Below, piece by piece: positions 1 to 5,217 of a DNA stretch of 5,217 nt (within the stretch, counting starts at the first letter, position 1; each line of letters opens with the position of its first letter). A program made the position numbers and the translations under genes. The stretch lies in contig JAGQLK010000095.1 of assembly GCA_020429485.1 (NCBI GenBank), forward strand, positions 1 through 5,217. The letters are read 5' to 3'. The notes under the pieces were generated by a model that worked only from the letters and a program-made list of their open reading frames with translations, was not told the origin of the DNA and did no database searches. The stretch is from Candidatus Dojkabacteria bacterium. GTDB lineage: Bacteria > Patescibacteriota > Dojkabacteria > B142 > OLB20.

Positions 1-890
1 GCCCAAGTAGCAATTTCTGTTGGAGAAGCTGAAAACTCATCAGGAATTATATCTCCAAGTTTACTATCTTGCTCTTCACCAATAGGAGCTTCTAATGAAG
101 CAGGTCTCTGAGCGATTCTAATAATTTCGTTTACCTTTTCTATGTCAAGATCCATTTCTTCAGCTATTTCTGCAATCTTTGGTCTTCTACCTAATTTTGC
201 TGCGAGCTGACTAGAAATCTTACTCAACTTATTGATCGTCTCGATCATATGTACTGGCACACGAATAGTTCTTGCTTGATCAGCAATAGCTCTTGTTATT
301 GCTTGTCTGATCCACCAAGTAGCATATGTAGAGAACTTGAAACCTTTTCTGTATTCAAATTTCTCTACCGCTCTCATAAGACCTATATTACCTTCTTGAA
401 TAAGATCTAATAAGTCTAGCCCTCTTTTTGCATATTTCTTGGCAATCGATACAACAAGCCTTAGGTTTGCTGTGGTTAATAGATCACGAGCTTCTTCACT
501 CCCTTTTTCTATTTCTTTTGCTAAATATACTTCTTCTTCCGCATTTAATAGTGGAATTCTTCCGATTTCATGTAAGTATGCTCTTATTGGATCGGTACTA
601 ATATGGGATCGTATTTTTTTTAGTATCTGAACTTTCTGTTCAAAAGTCATCCCTTTACCGGAAGGAGTACTTACATAACCTTCGTCTATGGATTCTTCTT
701 CAACATCAACTGGTTCGATGATTTCGATGTCATCGTCCTGAAGCTGTTGAATTATATATTCAAGGAGTTCCATATCTTCCTCGATTTCAGGAAAAACCTC
801 TAAGATATCATCTTGAGTAAGGTATCCCTGTTTTTTCCCAAGTTTAACTAACTTGGTTACTTTAGTTTTTTTTGATTGGTTAATCGCCAT
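1..890 (-). CDS. rpoD: RNA polymerase primary sigma factor RpoD/SigA, partial (C-terminus beyond left edge)
   Basis: Housekeeping sigma-70 factor that guides RNA polymerase core to promoters and melts the -10 element. 296 codons are visible from ATG at 890. In order: a region 1.1-like domain (about residues 11-60, with [14 protein letters not shown]), a short acidic linker, region 1.2 (about 99-130, [16 protein letters not shown]), regions 2.1-2.4 (about 141-221, including [49 protein letters not shown] and [16 protein letters not shown]), region 3.1 (about 222-262) and the region 3.2 finger ([16 protein letters not shown], about 265-280). Region 4, which reads the -35 element, lies outside the window. 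Region 1.1 marks this as a group 1 factor, not an alternative sigma. The ATG precedes region 1.1 directly, but no Shine-Dalgarno sequence is seen before it. It diverges from the sortase gene. The family call is essentially certain. Confidence 0.96.
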   Translation of the reverse strand, partial: MAINQSKKTKVTKLVKLGKKQGYLTQDDILEVFPEIEEDMELLEYIIQQLQDDDIEIIEPVDVEEESIDEGYVSTPSGKGMTFEQKVQILKKIRSHISTDPIRAYLHEIGRIPLLNAEEEVYLAKEIEKGSEEARDLLTTANLRLVVSIAKKYAKRGLDLLDLIQEGNIGLMRAVEKFEYRKGFKFSTYATWWIRQAITRAIADQARTIRVPVHMIETINKLSKISSQLAAKLGRRPKIAEIAEEMDLDIEKVNEIIRIAQRPASLEAPIGEEQDSKLGDIIPDEFSASPTEIATW

Positions 891-934
891 ACTGGGGTTT
901 AAAAACTAATATGTTGTGTAATAACGAAAGTCAT

Positions 935-970
935 TTTATCATATATCTTGCAAGATTATTAAATGATAAA
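935..970. repeat. Nested inverted repeats in the rpoD-sortase spacer
   Basis: The sequence shows 8-base arms TTTATCAT (935-942) and ATGATAAA (963-970), which are exact reverse complements. Between them is a perfect 12-base palindrome, ATCTTGCAAGAT (945-956). The two symmetries are centred two bases apart, so they are not one simple dyad. They lie between divergent promoters, where a dimeric regulator could bind, but no known operator consensus is matched. In such AT-rich DNA the outer arms could be chance. Confidence 0.5.
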
Positions 971-983
971 CATAACCTTTAAA
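955..983 (-). promoter_or_regulatory. Weak candidate rpoD promoter
   Basis: Read on the minus strand, TTTAAA (978-983) is followed after 17 bases by AATAAT (955-960), giving a leader of nearly 60 bases before the rpoD ATG at 890. Both boxes are poor matches to TTGACA/TATAAT. The only reasons to list it are the correct spacing and the position upstream of a gene that must be expressed. A nearby minus-strand TATGAT lacks a matching -35 box. Confidence 0.2.
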
Positions 984-1017
984 GAAATTGAGAGCATTTG
1001 CTATACTAATTTATACA
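978..1017 (+). promoter_or_regulatory. Candidate sortase promoter(s)
   Basis: Two overlapping sigma-70-type readings exist. The first is an extended -10, TGCTATACT (999-1007), with a weak TTTAAA (978-983) 18 bases upstream of the hexamer. The second is TTGAGA (988-993), then 18 bases, then TATACA (1012-1017). Either places transcription start about 30-40 bases before the sortase ATG at 1055. The extended -10 is the more convincing. No clear Shine-Dalgarno sequence follows. Confidence 0.42.
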
Positions 1018-1054
1018 AATTTGCATTAGTTAGATAGAATTTTTACTTTGCCAA

Positions 1055-1954
1055 ATGGCTTTATACAAATACTCTAAAAATCCAGTTAAAGTCAAACCTC
1101 AGCCTACTGTATATGAAGAGCAGTACTATACCGAACCTGAGGAGGACGATGTGATTATTATAAAACGTAATGATAATAAGAAGCTTACATTGTGGGATAT
1201 AATATTCGGGATTTTTGGTGATATTAACCATCTAATAGTTTCCTCAAAGATTGCTGGAATAATAATTCCATTAGTTCTTGTTTCAGTAGGTGTTGGTATT
1301 GTTTTTAATCAGTTATGGCCAGAATTTGAACAATTTGTTAAGTATTCCACAGGCTATTATGATTCGTATAACACACCACTAGTTGAAGGAGATTATGTGG
1401 CAAGAGCTGAATATCTATCAAATCCAGGGGCAGAATATTTCAAAGAATTATCTGGTGATGCCAGAGAAGCAGCTGTATTACAGCCTGATCCGATTAGTAA
1501 TAGCTATAAAGGCAGATTTAACTTATCAATACCGTCCCTTGGACTTAAGTCATTACCTGTGCAAGCCAATGTAGATAGTGGTGTGAAAGAAGCATACAAT
1601 ACTATTCTTAATTCTGGATTAGCACATTTTGAAGGGACTGGACTACCTATTTCTGACATTGATAATAATATAGTGATTTATGGTCATAGCTCATCTAATG
1701 ATTATTACGAACGAACAGGTGATGTAGCTGCAGCATTCTCTAGACTAAATCAAATCAAGATTGGAGATGAAATAACTTTGGAAATAAATGGTGAGATTCA
1801 TGTATATCGTGTGATCAAGAGTAAGATTGTAGAACCCAATGATATTTCAATAATTACAGGTACGCCTAATCAAGAGACATTGACTTTATTTACTTGTTTC
1901 CCAAATGGTAATTTCTCTAAGAGATTTGTTACTATCGCCAAGCCAATAACTTAA
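1055..1954 (+). CDS. Membrane-anchored sortase (cysteine transpeptidase), class D/E-like
   Basis: Sortases cut secreted proteins at a C-terminal sorting motif and join them covalently to the cell surface or to pilus subunits. This 299-residue protein has a long polar N-terminal tail (1-64), one transmembrane segment (about 65-87, rich in I/V/L/G), a Tyr-rich extracytoplasmic linker (about 88-153) and a sortase barrel (about 154-299). The catalytic triad is visible: His211 in IVIYGHS, Cys281 in TLTLFTCFP and Arg290 in FSKRFVTIA. AHFEGTGLP (190-198), ahead of the catalytic His, is also typical. The topology fits an N-terminally anchored enzyme with its active site outside the cell. The TLTLFTC...KRF pattern resembles class D/E enzymes rather than class A or B, but the class is not settled. 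No sorting substrate is identifiable in the window. It is a single-gene unit, divergent from rpoD and overlapping the next gene's stop by four bases. Confidence 0.93.
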   Translation: MALYKYSKNPVKVKPQPTVYEEQYYTEPEEDDVIIIKRNDNKKLTLWDIIFGIFGDINHLIVSSKIAGIIIPLVLVSVGVGIVFNQLWPEFEQFVKYSTGYYDSYNTPLVEGDYVARAEYLSNPGAEYFKELSGDAREAAVLQPDPISNSYKGRFNLSIPSLGLKSLPVQANVDSGVKEAYNTILNSGLAHFEGTGLPISDIDNNIVIYGHSSSNDYYERTGDVAAAFSRLNQIKIGDEITLEINGEIHVYRVIKSKIVEPNDISIITGTPNQETLTLFTCFPNGNFSKRFVTIAKPIT

Positions 1955-2316
1955 TCTTCTTCTAAGATCTTTATTATCTTATCGATAATACCTCGATTGC
2001 GACCTAGGTCACCCCACATCATATCCTCACTACCTCCAGTTGCTATTGTAATATCTGTAGTATCTTGATTATATTCTTTCAACTTTATGAAAAACGGCAC
2101 ATATCTACCTCCTGACTGAAGTACTGAGAGAAAATTAGCGCCTCCAAATGCTGATGTTATAGCGAAGACTTCTTTTACTTTAAGACCATTATCCAATGTG
2201 AACTCGTCTGTATAGGCTATTTCCCAATTCATTGATTTGAATTTTGCTAAAAGAGTTGAAAAAGTCTCTTCTATAGGAAGTTGAATATTCCCAGACTCTA
2301 ATTCTATATTAGCCAT
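1951..2316 (-). CDS. Small protein of unknown function, third gene of the ftsA-ftsZ cluster
   Basis: I do not recognise this 121-residue protein. It has no signal peptide or membrane segment, so it is probably cytoplasmic. From residue character the likely order is a short strand (about 8-14), an amphipathic helix (PIEETFSTLLAKFKSMNW, 14-31), several strands (about 32-93, including VKEVFAIT, VPFFIKLKEY and DITIATGG) and a C-terminal helix (about 106-119). This alpha+beta pattern is loosely like helix-grip/START-like folds, but that is speculation. The ATG lies only 6 bases after the ftsZ stop with no Shine-Dalgarno site, so it is probably co-transcribed with ftsZ and translated by reinitiation or leaderless-like recognition. 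That context hints at, but does not prove, a link to division. Its TAA stop overlaps the convergent sortase stop. Sensible composition and tight operon packing support a real gene. Confidence 0.8.
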   Translation of the reverse strand: MANIELESGNIQLPIEETFSTLLAKFKSMNWEIAYTDEFTLDNGLKVKEVFAITSAFGGANFLSVLQSGGRYVPFFIKLKEYNQDTTDITIATGGSEDMMWGDLGRNRGIIDKIIKILEED

Positions 2317-2322
2317 TTTAGA

Positions 2323-3555
2323 TTAGTAATCTTTTTTGCGCCTTAAGAAAGAAGGTGTATCAAAATCATCCTCATCATACCCATCATCTGTATCTAAAGC
2401 GTTGTCTAGTACAGGTTTAGGTTGAGTAATTTCATCTTCGTCATCATCCTCTAGATCATCTGATATTGGAGGAGGTGCAGTTGGTGTAGGCATTGTATGA
2501 GTTTGCTGCATCGGCTGTCTGCTCATCAAAGTGGCCTGGTTATTATTACTCATTGGTTGACCAGTTAGGATTTCATTTGTCATGATTGGTGAACCTGCTT
2601 TATCTGTATCAAAGCCTGTTGCTAATACAGTTACTTGTAGTTCATCTCCAAGCTCTGGGTCAATTGTAGCTCCGAATATGATATTAGCATCTGGAGAAAC
2701 AGATTCTCTAACAAGCTTAGCAGCTTCATCTACTTCATGCATTGCAAGGTCTTTACCGCCGATTACATTGAATAATACTCCTTTTGCACCATCGATAGAG
2801 ATCTCTAATAGTGGGCTACTCATTGCTTGCTTTGTTGCTTCTGAAGCACGATCTTCACCATTTGCAGTACCCATACCCATTAGAGCTGTTCCTGCATCAT
2901 TCATAATTGAACGGATATCAGCGAAGTCAACATTGATCATTCCTGACTGAGTTATTAATTGAGAGATACTCTTAACAGCTAGTGCTAGAACATCATCTAC
3001 TTTTTTCATTGCGTCTAGGAAAGAAATGTTTCGTTCTATTACGTCTAGAAGTCGTTGGTTAGGAATAACTATAAGTGTATCTACTTTATCTTTTAATTCT
3101 GCAATACCTAGTAGAGCAGTATCCATTCTTCTTTTGCCTTCGAAATCAAATGGCTTTTCAACTATAGAGATTGTTAGAGCACCCAGATTTTTAGCTATAC
3201 TAGCTACCACTGGAGATGCACCAGTACCTGTTCCTCCACCCATTCCGCCTGTTATAAAAACCATATCAGCGCCTGCGAGATGCTCATGAAGCATATCTAC
3301 ACTTTCTTCTGCAGCCTTTTTTCCAATTGAAGGATTGCCACCACTTCCTAGACCTCTAGTAAGTTCTTCACCTATTTGTAATTTTATTTCAGCTAAATTC
3401 GATTCGAGAGCTTGTGCGTCTGTATTGATTGCAATAAATTCAACACCTTCGATGTCATAGTTCTCAATCATAGTGTTGATTGCATTGCCTCCAGCACCAC
3501 CAATTCCTACTACTTTGATATTCGCTAAACTTGTTGATTGCGGTTTTACTAACAT
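2323..3555 (-). CDS. ftsZ: Cell division GTPase FtsZ
   Basis: Tubulin homologue that polymerises with GTP at mid-cell to form the division ring. This 410-residue protein is complete. The GTP-binding core holds [10 protein letters not shown] (16-25), AINTDAQAL (42-50), [18 protein letters not shown] (68-85) and the tubulin signature GGGTGTG (106-112). The T7 synergy loop NVDFAD (208-213) supplies the residues that trigger GTP hydrolysis in the next subunit. The C-terminal domain ends near VTVLATGF (308-315). A linker of about 80 residues follows, first Met/Gln/Thr/Pro-rich and then strongly acidic (366-399). The conserved tail peptide DTPSFLRR (399-406), the docking site for FtsA and other partners, is intact. 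The start is supported by a GGTGA site 7 bases upstream. It follows ftsA and precedes a small unknown gene by 6 bases, and it may also have its own promoter in the ftsA-ftsZ gap. Confidence 0.98.
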   Translation of the reverse strand: MLVKPQSTSLANIKVVGIGGAGGNAINTMIENYDIEGVEFIAINTDAQALESNLAEIKLQIGEELTRGLGSGGNPSIGKKAAEESVDMLHEHLAGADMVFITGGMGGGTGTGASPVVASIAKNLGALTISIVEKPFDFEGKRRMDTALLGIAELKDKVDTLIVIPNQRLLDVIERNISFLDAMKKVDDVLALAVKSISQLITQSGMINVDFADIRSIMNDAGTALMGMGTANGEDRASEATKQAMSSPLLEISIDGAKGVLFNVIGGKDLAMHEVDEAAKLVRESVSPDANIIFGATIDPELGDELQVTVLATGFDTDKAGSPIMTNEILTGQPMSNNNQATLMSRQPMQQTHTMPTPTAPPPISDDLEDDDEDEITQPKPVLDNALDTDDGYDEDDFDTPSFLRRKKDY

Positions 3556-3562
3556 TATTAAT

Positions 3563-3567
3563 TCACC
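3563..3567 (-). promoter_or_regulatory. Ribosome binding site of ftsZ
   Basis: Read on the minus strand, GGTGA lies 7 bases before the ftsZ ATG at 3555. It is the only convincing Shine-Dalgarno sequence before any gene start in the window and fixes the ftsZ start. The other starts have none or only a weak purine run, so ftsZ may be translated more strongly than ftsA. Confidence 0.7.
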
Positions 3568-3618
3568 AATTTTAAATAAACCGGAAAAGCAAAGGCGAAA
3601 AGTGCGGCAAGTATTATC

Positions 3619-3647
3619 AGTCTAATTAATCTTACTAGTTATTTCAA
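3619..3647 (-). promoter_or_regulatory. Candidate internal promoter for ftsZ
   Basis: Just after the ftsA stop, read on the minus strand, TTGAAA (3642-3647) and TAGACT (3619-3624) are separated by exactly 17 bases. This predicts transcription start near 3612 and a leader of roughly 57 bases. The leader holds a distinctive C/T-rich, less AT-rich run (minus strand, about 3581-3606) before the GGTGA site. A separate ftsZ promoter would let FtsZ be made in excess of FtsA, as is usual in bacteria. No strong hairpin or terminator was found in the gap, so read-through from ftsA is also likely. Confidence 0.45.
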
Positions 3648-3649
3648 GG

Positions 3650-4963
3650 TTATGGCAAAAGATTTTTTATTAAACTGCCTAGTCTAGAAAAAATTCCTCC
3701 ACCGGAGCTTTGTTGTCTTTGGGCTTGGCCTCTAGTTTGAGAATATCCCTCATCTAGTGAGCCATAAAGTGCTAAACCTTGTACAACAGAATATGCAGGG
3801 CTAGAAACCTCTTCTACCAAGCCTTCTAAGCCTTTTGGATAACCTACTCTAGCAGGAACCCCAAATACTTTTTTAGCAATTGAAGTGATTCCAGGGATCA
3901 TTGCTGATCCACCAGTAATTACTATTCCTGCAGGAAGTCTAGTTTCATTTCCAGATTGTTCAACTTGCCTTATTACTATATCAAATATTTCGCTTAATCT
4001 TGCTTCAATTATTTCATTAAATAGTTTTTTCGATATTGTATTTACTCCATCTATCTCTAAAGAGCTAACATCGATGACATCTTTAGATTTTTTCTTATCT
4101 TCTTTTGCTTCAGATTGGCCTAATACTGACTTCCTTTTCTTAGTTGCATCACTTTCTAGATCATTACTTTTAGTAACTTTCATTAATTCTTCAGCATTTA
4201 GTTTAATCTTTTCAGCGTCCTCAAGTGAAACTCTTAAACCAATAGCCAAGTCGCTAGTTACATTAGCACCACCAAATGGGACAGAACCACTATAAGTGAT
4301 TTTGTCTTCTACGAAAGTAGTAATTGAACATGTACCACCACCTAGATCAAGCAACATAACTCCAAGTTCTTTCTCAGTTGGAGTAAGTACAGTGCTTGAT
4401 GCAGACCATCCACTAAAAACAATATCATCAATTCTTAAACCTAATTGCTGTACGCATTTTACAAGGTTGTGAAGAGCAGAAGAAGTAGCAGAAATTATAT
4501 GTGCGTCTACCTCTAGTCTTGTACCTGACATTCCGATAGGATCTTTGATGTCTCCTTGTGCATCGACAATGAATTCTCTTGGAATAACGTGAAGAATTTC
4601 TCTTGATGGAGGAATAGATACTGTACGAGCACTTTCTATAGCTCTAAATACATCGTCACCCATAATCTCATCCTGAGCTACTGCAACAACACCTTTGTTG
4701 TTAGTGCTTGTGATGTGCTTACCATTAATTGAGACATATGCAGAAGAAACTGTTAGTCCGGCCATTCTTTCTGCTGCTTCTAATGAACCAGCGATAGAAT
4801 TGATCGCGTCATCTATATTAACTATTACACCTTTTTTAAGTCCTTGACTTGGATAAGTTGCAACACCAATGACTGATGGCGGCTTTCCTTCTTCTAAAGA
4901 AGCTATAGCAGTTGAGATCTTAGTAGATCCGATATCCAAAGCAGTAATTATCCTATTCGCCAT
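3650..4963 (-). CDS. ftsA: Cell division protein FtsA, actin-like membrane tether for FtsZ
   Basis: Actin-family ATP-binding protein that anchors FtsZ filaments to the membrane and recruits later division proteins. This 437-residue protein is complete. Seen in order: the phosphate-1 loop ALDIGSTKI (8-16), the SHS2/1C domain (about 82-160, with IPPSREILHVIPREF and DPIGMSGTRLEVDAH), the phosphate-2 loop LLDLGGGTCSI (204-214), FGGANVTSDLAIGLR (230-244), AEKIK (250-254), the adenosine motif IVITGGSAMIPGI (347-359), then a Gln/Ser/Gly-rich linker (about 409-423) and a C-terminal amphipathic helix (about 424-437, GIFSRLGSLIKNLLP) for membrane binding. Two oddities stand out. A Lys-rich insertion at about 262-300 makes subdomain 2B longer than usual, and Ser213 replaces the Asp commonly found after GGGTx. 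No good Shine-Dalgarno site precedes the ATG, which sits just before the phosphate-1 loop. ftsA appears to be first in its operon, divergent from a secreted-protein gene. Confidence 0.97.
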   Translation of the reverse strand: MANRIITALDIGSTKISTAIASLEEGKPPSVIGVATYPSQGLKKGVIVNIDDAINSIAGSLEAAERMAGLTVSSAYVSINGKHITSTNNKGVVAVAQDEIMGDDVFRAIESARTVSIPPSREILHVIPREFIVDAQGDIKDPIGMSGTRLEVDAHIISATSSALHNLVKCVQQLGLRIDDIVFSGWSASSTVLTPTEKELGVMLLDLGGGTCSITTFVEDKITYSGSVPFGGANVTSDLAIGLRVSLEDAEKIKLNAEELMKVTKSNDLESDATKKRKSVLGQSEAKEDKKKSKDVIDVSSLEIDGVNTISKKLFNEIIEARLSEIFDIVIRQVEQSGNETRLPAGIVITGGSAMIPGITSIAKKVFGVPARVGYPKGLEGLVEEVSSPAYSVVQGLALYGSLDEGYSQTRGQAQRQQSSGGGIFSRLGSLIKNLLP

Positions 4964-4980
4964 TAAATTCTTTACTTAAT

Positions 4981-4996
4981 CTAGAATATATTCTAG
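4981..4996. repeat. Perfect 16-base palindrome upstream of ftsA (possible operator)
   Basis: CTAGAATATATTCTAG is an exact 16-base palindrome ending 17 bases before the ftsA ATG. It covers the best candidate -10 box for ftsA (TAGAAT or TATATT), so a bound dimeric protein would block the promoter. Its length resembles a LexA box, but it lacks the CTG/CAG ends, and it matches no Gram-positive SOS or Fur-type site that I know. The palindrome is certain; its role is inferred. Confidence 0.6.
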
Positions 4997-5018
4997 CTAA
5001 AAATTTCTATGTAAACAA
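4990..5018 (-). promoter_or_regulatory. Candidate ftsA promoter
   Basis: Read on the minus strand, TTGTTT (5013-5018) is followed after 17 bases by TAGAAT (4990-4995), a five-of-six match to TATAAT. This gives a start near 4983 and a leader of about 20 bases. An alternative pairing, TTTACA (5010-5015) with TATATT (4985-4990) at 19 bases, uses nearly the same place. Both -10 boxes lie inside the 16-base palindrome, which suggests the operon is regulated. Confidence 0.45.
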
Positions 5019-5025
5019 ATCTTTT

Positions 5026-5057
5026 AGCACCTTTATCCAACGAATTAAAGGTGTTTT
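5026..5057 (+). terminator. Terminator-like hairpin, plus strand
   Basis: CACCTTTA (5028-5035) and TAAAGGTG (5046-5053) form an 8-base-pair stem with a 10-base loop, extendable by a G-U and an A-U pair, and followed on the plus strand by TTTT then ATT. That is the layout of a weak intrinsic terminator for rightward transcription. No plus-strand gene ends here. It could stop antisense or divergent transcription coming from the ftsA side, or act as a 5' leader element for the gene at 5144. On the minus strand no U-run follows the stem. Confidence 0.45.
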
Positions 5058-5143
5058 ATTATAAAGAAACCCTCTATGCAAGTGCAAGAAGATTTGTATA
5101 TATTAATGGTAGCAGAACTAATTACTTTAGCAACCAAACAATA

Positions 5144-5217
5144 ATGAAGAATAAAAGAAAATTAGTAAACAAAATAGCCACTTTTTCATTAGTCACTATT
5201 AGTGTATTCGATGTAAT
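5144..5217 (+). CDS. N-terminus of a probable secreted or membrane protein, partial (cut by right edge)
   Basis: Only 24 codons are visible. They encode a strongly basic start (MKNKRKLVNK) followed by a hydrophobic stretch (IATFSLVTISVF), the n- and h-regions expected of a Sec signal peptide or N-terminal membrane anchor. No cleavage site is visible before the window ends, so product and family cannot be named. The frame is open upstream, but ATG at 5144 is the first ATG, GTG or TTG after the hairpin at 5026-5057, so it is the likely start. No Shine-Dalgarno site is seen. A weak -10-like TATATT lies at 5099-5104. The gene diverges from ftsA and would be a natural kind of client for a surface-sorting enzyme, but nothing here shows it is a sortase substrate. 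Confidence 0.6.
   Translation, partial: MKNKRKLVNKIATFSLVTISVFDV

Noticed and set aside
439..630. Plus-strand frame of 63 codons
   Set aside because: It lies wholly antisense to the conserved sigma factor sequence and has no recognisable domain or ribosome site.
1383..1574. 63-codon frame inside the sortase gene
   Set aside because: It is an alternative frame of a clearly coding region with no independent support.
1972..1990. Possible terminator hairpin TATTATC/GATAATA after the sortase stop
   Set aside because: The stem is only 7 weak pairs, has no U-run, and lies inside the coding sequence of the convergent gene.
2582..2950. 122-codon plus-strand frame
   Set aside because: It is antisense to ftsZ; its Ser/Ile/Pro-rich composition is what reverse reading of the conserved gene gives.
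3026..3289. 87-codon plus-strand frame
   Set aside because: It is antisense to the FtsZ GTP-binding core; the Pro/Val runs mirror the Gly-rich loop.
3885..4295. 136-codon plus-strand frame
   Set aside because: It is antisense to ftsA, with a low-complexity Ser/Leu/Ile composition and no domain.
4981..4996. LexA/SOS box
   Set aside because: The palindrome has LexA-like length but lacks CTG/CAG ends and the Gram-positive GAAC/GTTC half-sites.
1..5217. UGA recoded to glycine, as in some candidate-phylum bacteria
   Set aside because: All recognised genes read through without in-frame TGA and use normal glycine codons.

Overview
This AT-rich window carries bacterial housekeeping and envelope genes: the N-terminal two thirds of the primary sigma factor RpoD (minus strand, cut by the left edge), a membrane-anchored sortase (plus), and a minus-strand cluster read in the order ftsA, ftsZ, then a 121-residue protein I do not recognise. 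The start of a probably secreted protein (plus, cut by the right edge) closes the window. All visible stops are TAA. The standard bacterial code works throughout, with no in-frame TGA, so there is no sign of UGA recoding.

Organism: a sortase together with FtsA and FtsZ points to a cell with a Gram-positive-like surface. Low GC, poor Shine-Dalgarno sites, and an ftsA-ftsZ pair apparently detached from ftsQ/mur genes would suit a Patescibacteria (CPR) lineage such as Saccharibacteria. That is inference; a low-GC Gram-positive relative is not excluded. No rRNA, tRNA, CRISPR array or mobile element was seen.

Layout: rpoD (1-890) and the sortase (1055-1954) diverge from a 164-base spacer that holds nested inverted repeats and candidate promoters. 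The sortase converges on the minus-strand cluster so tightly that the two TAA stops share the bases TTAA (1951-1954). In the cluster, ftsZ and the unknown gene are 6 bases apart. ftsA and ftsZ are separated by 94 bases holding a plausible ftsZ promoter and the only convincing Shine-Dalgarno site. Upstream of ftsA, a 180-base divergent spacer holds a perfect 16-base palindrome over the likely ftsA promoter, a terminator-like hairpin reading rightward, and a tiny ORF whose stop overlaps the start of the secreted-protein gene.

How the genes fit together: FtsZ polymerises into the division ring and FtsA tethers it to the membrane, since both the FtsZ C-terminal peptide and the FtsA amphipathic tail are intact. 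The sortase would attach secreted proteins to the cell surface, and RpoD directs housekeeping transcription. No clear new biological system is visible. The most interesting points are a basic insertion in FtsA facing an acidic FtsZ tail, the palindrome at the ftsA promoter, and the unknown gene coupled to ftsZ.
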